DNA from: JBMDXB01 sp048594885
GTDB lineage: Bacteria > Acidobacteriota > Vicinamibacteria > Vicinamibacterales > 2-12-FULL-66-21
Direction: 5' to 3'
DNA: 64,000 nucleotides
Assembly (NCBI GenBank): GCA_048594885.1
Contig: JBMDXB010000029.1
Span: 1-64,000 of the forward strand
Shown here: positions 41,832 to 49,186 of the stretch, piece after piece
Position numbering within the stretch: the stretch's first letter is position 1
Layout of the letters: each line of letters opens with the position of its first letter
Notes under the pieces: model-generated
What the model saw: only the letters and a program-made list of their open reading frames with translations
What the model was told of the DNA's origin: nothing
Databases searched by the model: none
Translations under genes and position numbers: made by a program

Positions 41832-43572
41832 CCTGGGCGCCGTACTCGCGCAGCGTGGCGGCGACGTCGGTCCATCCATACGCCAGCGCCATGTCGAGCG
41901 CCGTCTTGCCGCGCGTGCTGCGCGCGTCGAGATCGACGCCGTGCGTCCTCAGCGTGCGAATCATCTCGGGCAATCGCTTGATCTCGGGATTGAGATAGAA
42001 GGCGAGCGGATCGCCGTCTTCGTCGAGCGCGTGCGCGAGCGACGGATCGGCCCGCAGCCGTTCGTCGGCGCGCTCGACGTTTCCAACCTGCACGGCATCG
42101 AAGATCGTGGCGAACGGCAGCAGGAGCTCGACGACGGCGTGTCGATCGAAGTGCGCCGCCCAGCCGATCGGCTTGCCGTGATAGGTCGGGTCGCGTAGCT
42201 GCGGATCGCCGCCGAGCGCCAGGATCTGGCGCACCAGCTCGACGTCCCCCCACATCGCCGCTTCGTGCAGCACCGAGCGATCGAGGCCCGTTCCCGGTAC
42301 GAGCCCGTTGATATCGACGCCCAGGTCGACGATCAGCTGGAGCGCGCCGGGATGACGCGCGACGAGCGCGCGGTGCAGCATGTCGACGCGGGCGTGGTGC
42401 CCCATCCGCTCGAGCAGCGCGGGATCGACGCGAAGGCGCGCATACGCCTCGTCGCGCCGGCCGCCGATGCAGGCCAGCGCAAACGTCTCGACGGGATCGA
42501 GCTCGACGCGGTGCGCGCCGTGCCGCAGCAGCGCCTCGGCGATTGCCGTGTGGCCTGCGCGAAGCGCCGTCTCGTACGGCGTGCGCCCGTCACGCAGTCC
42601 TGTCGCGTTGAGGTCCACGCCATGCGTCACGAGCAGCTCCACACGCCGCGGGAAGTTGTTCTTCGCCGCCGACCACAGCTCCTCGACGAGAAGTCGCGCT
42701 GGCGTGATCCGCTGATCCGGGAGGCGCTTCAGCCACGGCCCGCCCCGATCCCGGCCCAAGCCGTAGGCGAACAGCAGCTGCAGGTGACTGTCGTCGTCAC
42801 GGAAGTGACGGTTGTAGAGCGCCTGGGAGTCGTTCGGGTCCGCGCCGGCCTCGAGCAGCAGCGTCGCGAGCTCGTCACGGTGCGCGTGCGGCGGCTCGTT
42901 GATGCGGTCTTCTCCCTCGCCGAACGCGCCGGTCAACGCCGTGTATGCGTAGCGTCCGTCCCAGAGGAACCCGGCATTCGGGTCGGCGCCGCGCGCGAGC
43001 AGCAGGCGTGCGACTTCCAGTGTCGACAGCCGTGGATCCGTGCCATTGAATCGGGAATAGCAGGCGTAGAGCAGCGGCTCCCATTTGAGCGCTCCCCCCT
43101 TCGCGGTCACGAGCTGCGGCTCGCGATCGATCATCGCCCGGGCGGTCGTGACGTCGCCCACCGCGGCGGCCGTGTAGACGTTCGTCCGACTCAGATCCGG
43201 ATCCGCGGCGAGCATGTCCCGTGCCTTCGCCGGATACGAGCGGTGCCATCGCCCGTACGTGAGGCAAGCGAGCTGCAGGAACTGATCCACTGCCGAATCG
43301 GGCGTGCCCTTCGGCGGCAGCCAGAAATGCGGCGCGACATCGGCGACATGCGCCTTCAGTCTCGCCCAGCTCGGAAACCCGTGGCTGCGCGCGATGACGA
43401 GTTGCGCGTCGTTGAGCGCGAATTGTCGCAGCGCGTCGTCCGGTCGCGGGTGGAACTCGCGTACGCGCGCCACCGCCGCCGCTTCGGGGGCGGCGACGTC
43501 CTTGCGGAGTTGTTTGGCCTGTTTCCTGAGGTTATCGAGCGACGGGTTCTCGGGCAGCGGCTGTGTCGGCAT
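41821..43572 (-). CDS. ankyrin-repeat protein
   Basis: A 583-residue protein. Residues 1-75 form an N-terminal helical domain (NPSLDNLRKQAKQLRKDV...ARSHGFPSW) that often precedes ankyrin repeats in bacterial proteins. Ankyrin-type repeats follow, clearest at LLLARGADPNAGF, LLLEAGADPN, LLVTHGVDLNATG, LIVDLGVDINGLV, QILALGGDPQLRD and THGVDLDARSTRGKTALDMA. No signal peptide. Probably binds protein partners in the cytoplasm. ATG 43572 has AGGAGG five bases upstream and is preferred to readings that extend to 43809. Confidence 0.85.
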   Translation of the reverse strand: MPTQPLPENPSLDNLRKQAKQLRKDVAAPEAAAVARVREFHPRPDDALRQFALNDAQLVIARSHGFPSWARLKAHVADVAPHFWLPPKGTPDSAVDQFLQLACLTYGRWHRSYPAKARDMLAADPDLSRTNVYTAAAVGDVTTARAMIDREPQLVTAKGGALKWEPLLYACYSRFNGTDPRLSTLEVARLLLARGADPNAGFLWDGRYAYTALTGAFGEGEDRINEPPHAHRDELATLLLEAGADPNDSQALYNRHFRDDDSHLQLLFAYGLGRDRGGPWLKRLPDQRITPARLLVEELWSAAKNNFPRRVELLVTHGVDLNATGLRDGRTPYETALRAGHTAIAEALLRHGAHRVELDPVETFALACIGGRRDEAYARLRVDPALLERMGHHARVDMLHRALVARHPGALQLIVDLGVDINGLVPGTGLDRSVLHEAAMWGDVELVRQILALGGDPQLRDPTYHGKPIGWAAHFDRHAVVELLLPFATIFDAVQVGNVERADERLRADPSLAHALDEDGDPLAFYLNPEIKRLPEMIRTLRTHGVDLDARSTRGKTALDMALAYGWTDVAATLREYGAQATS

Positions 43573-43687
43573 AGCGACCTCCTCGCCCGCGCGCGGCGGG
43601 CTGGTGGCCTGTGGTCCGCATAGCAGGCGAGGAAGCAGCTTGCCTTCGAAATCCTCGAACGTGTCGGGCGGGCTTGGCCCTTTCCGC

Positions 43688-43717
43688 GGACTGGAAGCGC
43701 CCCGTGCGCTCCAGTCC
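43688..43717. terminator. hairpin between ANT(6)-like and ankyrin genes
   Basis: GGACTGGA-A-GCGC, a 5-base loop, then GCGC-TCCAGTCC: 12 pairs with a single bulged A. It lies in the 199-base gap after the ANT(6)-like gene on the minus strand. No T run follows, so it may be a transcript-end or processing hairpin rather than an intrinsic terminator. Confidence 0.4.
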
Positions 43718-43771
43718 ACTCTAGCAGATGTAGCCGACCTGATGTTGCGCGACAGGCCGAAGATGGCGCTT

Positions 43772-44506
43772 TCATGAGGATTGCCCGTGACGCTGTCGGA
43801 TGTCGTCAATCAACCTGGAGAGATTGGTGTCGACGTCCGCCGGGTAGGTGTAGCGCAAGGCGGCCGCCGTCTCAGTGGAGACTCGCCGGAACGTCCGCGT
43901 GGTGTCGAGCAGCTCGTGCCCGCTCTCGTTGCTGGCAGACTCCGCGAGCTCCGGCGTTTCGCCGTGGGCGAACCGGCGATGCCACTCGACCATCGTCAGC
44001 AGGAAGTGCTTGGTGGCGCGGTCGCGGGACTTCGCAAGCTGCAGTTCCCCGCGCGCGAGGTACTTCGCGACGTGGTACGCCTCGAACCAGAACTCCTCGA
44101 TGACGCGGCGGAATTCCTCCGCTGAGGGCCCTTTGTCGAGGAGGGTCCGCCAGGGGAGACCGGATCGAATGCCCGCCGACGACGCGTCGGCCGGATAGAA
44201 CGCGAAGTCCACCTTCACGCCGGGAGCCAGAATGACGAGCCGCGTGGCCACATGGACGTCGCCGTCGACATACGCGTCGCGCACGCACACCCAGATCTCG
44301 CCGAGCTCCGACAGCCATCGATCGTCCTGGGTGTAAACCGCCGGTGTTGTCGTGTACACCTGGACGTCGATGTCCGCGAGATCGTCGGGCTCGGCGTCGC
44401 GCGCGCGCGATCCGACGAGCACCACACGGCGAATGTCCTGTCGTCGGTTCGCCCACGGTCCGAGGTCGCGAAGAATCCGGTCGGCCGCGTCCGCTCGCGT
44501 GCTCAA
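43772..44506 (-). CDS. ANT(6)-like nucleotidyltransferase
   Basis: A 244-residue protein of the aminoglycoside 6-adenylyltransferase fold: nucleotidyltransferase motif VVLVGSRARDAEPDDLADIDVQVYT (starting near 28; the paired Asp residues are the metal ligands), then WLSELGEIWVCVRDAY and VKVDFAFYP, and a helical C-terminal domain with MVEWHRRF. In characterised relatives it adenylates streptomycin; many environmental homologues are untested, so resistance is not implied. The TTG start at 44506 lies three bases after the sulfatase stop, which makes the two a likely operon. Confidence 0.78.
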   Translation of the reverse strand: MSTRADAADRILRDLGPWANRRQDIRRVVLVGSRARDAEPDDLADIDVQVYTTTPAVYTQDDRWLSELGEIWVCVRDAYVDGDVHVATRLVILAPGVKVDFAFYPADASSAGIRSGLPWRTLLDKGPSAEEFRRVIEEFWFEAYHVAKYLARGELQLAKSRDRATKHFLLTMVEWHRRFAHGETPELAESASNESGHELLDTTRTFRRVSTETAAALRYTYPADVDTNLSRLIDDIRQRHGQSS

Positions 44507-44509
44507 TGG

Positions 44510-45985
44510 TCAACGCTTGATCGCGGCGTCCATCCGCTTGCGCCAGACCGCGACGGCCTGCCAGGCCGCCTCGTCGGCGCGCAACGGGTCGAAGCGCGTC
44601 GAATCGAAGTCGACGTAGATCTGGCGATAGAGTCCGAGGTCCACCGACGGGTTCGGCGTGTTCTCCTGCGCGCCGATCGTCGCACGCCACTCGCGCAACG
44701 CTCTGCGCATCGCCGCCGTGCGGGCCGGTTCTGCCTTCGATTGATCGCGCGTCTCGTCGACGTCGGCATCGAGATCGAACAGCTCCACGCGCTCGTCGTC
44801 GTAATGCTCGACGAGCTTCCAGCGGCCGTCGCGCATCGCGCCCGATGGACGGCTGCCCTGATTGGTGTAGTGCGGGATGTGCCAGAAGAACCTCCGCACT
44901 CGCGACGACGGGCGGCCGGTGCGCAGCAACTGCGCTTGGCTGATGCCGTCGACGTCCTTCGACGCGGGCAGACCGGCGAGCTCGACGAACGTCGGCAGCC
45001 AGTCGACGTTGACGATCGGCGTCTCGACGACGCGCCTGGCGGCAAGGCCAGGCCCGCGGACGATCAGCGGGACGCGCAGGCCCCCTTCGTACACGTAGCC
45101 CTTCCCTGCGCGGAACGGCGTGTTGTGCGTGACGCGCGGATGTCCGCCCTCGGGCATGTGCAGCCCGCCGTTGTCGCTCGTGAAGACCACCATCGTCCGA
45201 TCGCGCAGGCCGGCGGCGTCGATGTGCGCGAGCACGCGGCCGACGCTGTCGTCGAGCGTCTGGATCGTCGCCGCGTAGGCCGGCTCGAACGCGCCTTTGT
45301 TGGCTTCGATCAGCGCCGGGCGCGCGTTGCGGAAGGAGATGTGCGGGTTGTTGTGCGAGAGAAAGAGGAAGAACGGGCGATCGCGGTTCGCGTCGATGAA
45401 GCGTTCCGCCTCACGCGTCAGGTCGTACTCCCCCTTGCCGCCTTCGGTCTCGCTCGGCTTCGTCGTCGCCTGGCCGGCGTGGTAGACGTCGAAACCCTGC
45501 TCGAGCGGCGAGAAGCCGGCGCCGCCAAGATGCCATTTGCCGATCAGCGCGGTGGCGTAACCGGCCGCTTTCAGACGCTCGGCGAGCGTGACTTCCTCGA
45601 GCCGCAACTGCTGCCGCATCTCGGGGTGCAGCAATTTCTGTGATGGCGCGTTCGGCCGGCCGGGGAGATAGGTCGTGATGTGAAGTCGCGCCGGCCAGCG
45701 GCCGGTCATGAACGCGGCGCGCGACGGCGAGCAGATGGGTGAGGCGACGTATGCGGTCGTGAACCTCAGGCCTTCGGATGCGAGGCGATCGAGATTCGGG
45801 GTCTTGTGTTCCGTGCGGCCGTAGGTGCCGAGATCGTTGATCCCAAGGTCGTCGGCCAGTATGAAGACGATGTTCGGCGGCCGCTGCCACGGCGCCGGCG
45901 TGTCCGGCGGCGCGGCCGCCGACCCGGCGATGACGGCAAGGACGACGGCACCTGTGAAGGCGCCGGACGAAGCGGTGGATCGCAT
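44510..45985 (-). CDS. exported sulfatase (formylglycine-dependent)
   Basis: A 491-residue type I sulfatase: signal peptide (about 1-25), metal-binding NIVFILADDLGINDLG (near 38), and the CSPSR motif with Cys85 converted to formylglycine by a maturase not in this window. GKWHLGG (near 156) and TSDNGGLHMPEGGHPRVTHN (near 263) complete the active site. It would remove sulfate esters from polysaccharides, consistent with the nearby GH3 and heparinase-like genes. I start at ATG 45985, since the upstream frame lies in GH3 territory. TATGCT precedes it by 8 bases. Divergent from GH3. Confidence 0.9.
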   Translation of the reverse strand: MRSTASSGAFTGAVVLAVIAGSAAAPPDTPAPWQRPPNIVFILADDLGINDLGTYGRTEHKTPNLDRLASEGLRFTTAYVASPICSPSRAAFMTGRWPARLHITTYLPGRPNAPSQKLLHPEMRQQLRLEEVTLAERLKAAGYATALIGKWHLGGAGFSPLEQGFDVYHAGQATTKPSETEGGKGEYDLTREAERFIDANRDRPFFLFLSHNNPHISFRNARPALIEANKGAFEPAYAATIQTLDDSVGRVLAHIDAAGLRDRTMVVFTSDNGGLHMPEGGHPRVTHNTPFRAGKGYVYEGGLRVPLIVRGPGLAARRVVETPIVNVDWLPTFVELAGLPASKDVDGISQAQLLRTGRPSSRVRRFFWHIPHYTNQGSRPSGAMRDGRWKLVEHYDDERVELFDLDADVDETRDQSKAEPARTAAMRRALREWRATIGAQENTPNPSVDLGLYRQIYVDFDSTRFDPLRADEAAWQAVAVWRKRMDAAIKR

Positions 45986-46058
45986 GGGGTGAGAGCATAC
46001 CCGCAATCCCGTCGAGATTACGACGCGGCGGGCGAGTTGTTTCGCTACACTACCGCCC

Positions 46059-48422
46059 ATGTTCACGCCATTGCTTCGCCTTGCAGCCGCAGCGACTGCC
46101 GTCGGCCTGCTCGTCACGCCGCTCGTGGCACAGTCGCCGCGATACAAAGACCCGAAGGCAGCCGTCGCCGAACGAATCGCGGATCTTGTCTCCCGTATGA
46201 CCGTCGAGGAGAAGGTCGCGCAACTGGTGACCGTGTGGATGCAGCGCGCGCAGATCCAGGATGCCGAGGGGCGATTCGTCGCGGCGAAGGCGAAGGCGCT
46301 GCTCGGCCTCGGCCTCGGCCAGGTGGCGCGGCCGAGCGAAATCGCCAACACGCCGAAGGGTCCGCGCGTCCGCGGTCCGCGGGAGCACGCCGAGTTCGCC
46401 AACGCGGTGCAGAAGTGGGTCCTCGAGAACACGCGCCTGGCGATTCCCGTGATGTTCCACGAAGAGGCGCTGCACGGCTTCGTCGCGCCGCTGGCGACGC
46501 ATTTCCCGGTGCCCATCGCTCTCGGTAGCACGTGGGATCCGGCGCTCGTCGAGCGCGTCATGGCCGTCGCGGCGAAGGAAGCGCGGGCGCGCGGCTGCCA
46601 GCACGTGCTCTCGCCGGTCATCGACCTCGGACGCGATCCGCGGTGGGGCAGGATCGAAGAGACACTCGGCGAGGATCCATTCCTCGTTTCGCGCCTGGGC
46701 GTGGCGGCAGTGCGCGGCTACCAGGGGACGACGATCGAGCCGCTCGCGAAGGACAAGGTGTTCGCCACGCTGAAGCACTTCGCGGGACACGGCTCGCATG
46801 AAGGCGGTATCAACACCGCGCCGGCGATCGTGTCGGAGCGGCTGCTGCGTGCCGAGTTGCTCGTGCCGTTCGAAGCGGCGGTGAAGGCCGGCGCGTGGTC
46901 CGTGATGCCGAGCTACAACGAGATCGACGGCGTGCCGATGCACGTCAATCGCTGGCTGATCGAGGACGTGCTGCGGCGCGAGTGGGGATTCAAAGGGCCG
47001 GTCGTCTCCGACTACTTCGCCATCGCGCAGCTCGCCGACCGTCACCGGGTCGCCGCCGACAAGGCGGATGCCGCGCGACAGGCGATCGAGGCGGGCATCG
47101 ACATGGAACTGCCCGACCCCGACGCGTTCCGGGAGCTGGTCGCGCTCGTGAAGGCGACTCGCGTCCCGATGGCGGCGATCGATCGCGCCGTCACGCGCGT
47201 GCTTGCGGGCAAGTTCGCGGCCGGCCTGTTCGAGAACCCGTACGTGGATCCGGCGGAAGCCGAACGCGTCGTGCAGACGCCCGAGCATCGCGCGCTCGCG
47301 CTGGAGGCCGCTCGCAAGTCGATCGTGTTGCTGAAGAACGACGGCGCGGTGCTGCCGCTCGATCGCAAGGCGGTCACGACGCTGGCGGTGATCGGGCCGA
47401 ACGCGAAGGGCGTTCACCTCGGCGGCTATTCCACGCCGCGGCCGCCGGCGGGCGTTGACGTGCTGGACGGCATCACCAAGGCCGCCGGCTCCGGCGTGAA
47501 GATCCTCTACGCCGAGGGCGTGCGCATCACCGAGCACGATGCCAACTGGTGGCAGGACGCCGTCACGATGGGCGATCCGGCGAAGAACCGCGCGCGGATC
47601 GCGGAAGCCGTCGCCGTCGCGCGTCAGGCGGACGCGATCGTGATGGTCCTTGGTACCAACGAGTCGACGTCGCGCGAGGCGTGGGCCGACAAACATCTCG
47701 GCGACGCCGCCGATCTGTCATTGTCGTCGCAGCAGAACGATCTCCTCGATGCGCTGCTCGCGTTGAAGAAGCCATCGATCGCCGTTCTCGTGAACGGCCG
47801 GCCGCTCGCGATTCCGGACGTCGCGGCGCGCGTGCCCGCAATCCTCGAGACGTGGTACTCGGGGCAGGAGGGCGGCACGGCCATCGGCGAGGTGTTGTTC
47901 GGCGACGTCAATCCAGGCGGCAAGCTGTCCGTCAGTTTCCCGCGTCACGTCGGGCAGCTTCCGGTCTATTACAACCGCCGGCCCACGTCGTATCGCGGCT
48001 ACGTCGATTCGACGCGCGAGCCACTCTGGGCGTTCGGTCACGGCCTGAGCTACACGACGTTCGCGCTGGGACAGCCGTCGGTCACGCCGGCGTCGATCCG
48101 CGCCGGTGAGTCTGCCACGGTGACCGTGACGATCGCCAACACCGGCAAACGACGCGGCGATGAAGTCGTGCAACTCTACGTTCGCGACGTCGTCAGCTCG
48201 GTGACGCGTCCCGTGAAGGAGCTTGCAGGCTTCGAGCGCGTCACGCTGGATCCGGGGGAGAAGCGCACGGTCACGTTCCGGGTTGGGCCGGATGCGCTTT
48301 CCCTGGTCGGCCGAGACATGAAACGCGTTGTCGAGCCCGGCCGGTTCGACCTGATGATCGGCACGAACTCGACGCGCCTGACGACCGTCCCCCTCGACGT
48401 CACCCCCCCGCTAAAACCGTGA
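46059..48422 (+). CDS. GH3-family beta-glycosidase, exported
   Basis: A 787-residue glycoside hydrolase family 3 enzyme of the BglX type: signal peptide (about 1-24), N-terminal barrel with the nucleophile Asp near 317 in GPVVSDYFAI and KHFAGHG near 241, the alpha/beta sandwich GH3-C domain (about 410-640), and a fibronectin III-like C-terminal domain (about 690-780). Releases sugars from the non-reducing end of beta-glucans or related glycans in the periplasm. TACACT ends 7 bases before the ATG (probable leaderless mRNA). The last residues and TGA (LKP-stop) come from the arm of the palindromic element copy 2. Confidence 0.93.
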   Translation: MFTPLLRLAAAATAVGLLVTPLVAQSPRYKDPKAAVAERIADLVSRMTVEEKVAQLVTVWMQRAQIQDAEGRFVAAKAKALLGLGLGQVARPSEIANTPKGPRVRGPREHAEFANAVQKWVLENTRLAIPVMFHEEALHGFVAPLATHFPVPIALGSTWDPALVERVMAVAAKEARARGCQHVLSPVIDLGRDPRWGRIEETLGEDPFLVSRLGVAAVRGYQGTTIEPLAKDKVFATLKHFAGHGSHEGGINTAPAIVSERLLRAELLVPFEAAVKAGAWSVMPSYNEIDGVPMHVNRWLIEDVLRREWGFKGPVVSDYFAIAQLADRHRVAADKADAARQAIEAGIDMELPDPDAFRELVALVKATRVPMAAIDRAVTRVLAGKFAAGLFENPYVDPAEAERVVQTPEHRALALEAARKSIVLLKNDGAVLPLDRKAVTTLAVIGPNAKGVHLGGYSTPRPPAGVDVLDGITKAAGSGVKILYAEGVRITEHDANWWQDAVTMGDPAKNRARIAEAVAVARQADAIVMVLGTNESTSREAWADKHLGDAADLSLSSQQNDLLDALLALKKPSIAVLVNGRPLAIPDVAARVPAILETWYSGQEGGTAIGEVLFGDVNPGGKLSVSFPRHVGQLPVYYNRRPTSYRGYVDSTREPLWAFGHGLSYTTFALGQPSVTPASIRAGESATVTVTIANTGKRRGDEVVQLYVRDVVSSVTRPVKELAGFERVTLDPGEKRTVTFRVGPDALSLVGRDMKRVVEPGRFDLMIGTNSTRLTTVPLDVTPPLKP

Positions 48423-48490
48423 CACTCACCGTTTCTCAAAATGAGACACAGGTGTGCTGCAATTTCTGCAAACGGTGAGTGTCACGGTTT
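48414..48490. repeat. palindromic element, copy 2 (GTGACACTCACCG arms)
   Basis: Perfect 21-bp arms (48414-48434, 48470-48490) around a 35-base centre (CTCAAAATGAGACACA...TTTCTGC). The left arm contains the GH3 stop TGA, the right arm the stop TGA of the convergent gene at 48482. T runs on both outer sides fit a bidirectional terminator. Confidence 0.88.
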
Positions 48491-49162
48491 TTTCGCCGGC
48501 GTGATGCGCAGGTTGGCGAAGTCGCCGTCGCTGCCATTACCGACCCACAGGCCGACCATGCCGCGATCCGTCTGTCCGAGCTTCCGTACTTCGAGCGTCG
48601 GCGATTTCACGCCGCCGACATAGATCTGCACGTTGCGCTCGTTGACGACGACGCGCAGCGGTACCCAGTCGGTGGGAGAGACGGATGCGTCGACCGGGTT
48701 TTCGAATTCCTCAGGGAATTCCTTGCGCAGCCGCGGCCAGTCGTAGTCCGGCATCGAGATGTACTGCACGGCGTGCTGCTTGCGGGCCGGATCGTCGGTG
48801 CGGAAGTTGAACGGACGGAGGTAGACCGCCTCGTAGCTCTTGTCGTCCTTGCCGTGGAAGGCGATGCCGACGAAACTGCGCCCCTGCAGGTCGCGGCCGC
48901 GGATGTCCATCTCGATCGTGCCGAGTGCGAAGTCGGTTCCCTGAATCCATGCAACGCCGTTTCCCGCGGCCTCTGACAGGTGCACGCCGGAGCGTCCGTC
49001 CTTGGCCGGCGTCGCCTCGCGATTGACGACGCGCAGCTTGCCGGCCTTGAAGTGCTCTGCGAGATCGATCTTCGCGGCCGGCTGCGGCGCCGCGGTAAGC
49101 GGCGTGCGCAGCGCGATCGCACCAAACGCAACGAGGGCCACCGTCAGCATCAATCGGCGCAT
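48482..49162 (-). CDS. exported DUF1080-like (LamG-fold) protein
   Basis: A 226-residue exported protein: signal peptide (about 1-25) and a concanavalin/LamG-like beta-sandwich (about 40-220), with RSFVGIAFHGKDDKSYEAVYLRPFN and GMVGLWVGNGSDGDFANLRI, resembling DUF1080 proteins that bind or hydrolyse glycosides. No catalytic residues can be assigned. GAGGTT ribosome binding site before the ATG. The C-terminus (AKKP-stop) is encoded by the palindromic element. Convergent with GH3, so an association with glycan use is plausible. Confidence 0.75.
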   Translation of the reverse strand: MRRLMLTVALVAFGAIALRTPLTAAPQPAAKIDLAEHFKAGKLRVVNREATPAKDGRSGVHLSEAAGNGVAWIQGTDFALGTIEMDIRGRDLQGRSFVGIAFHGKDDKSYEAVYLRPFNFRTDDPARKQHAVQYISMPDYDWPRLRKEFPEEFENPVDASVSPTDWVPLRVVVNERNVQIYVGGVKSPTLEVRKLGQTDRGMVGLWVGNGSDGDFANLRITPAKKP

Positions 49163-49186
49163 CTCGAACCTCCTCTGCGCGACTGG

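Noticed and set aside
44506..46621. 703-codon form of the sulfatase extending to 46621
   Set aside because: The extra N-terminus is antisense to GH3; a signal peptide starts precisely at ATG 45985.
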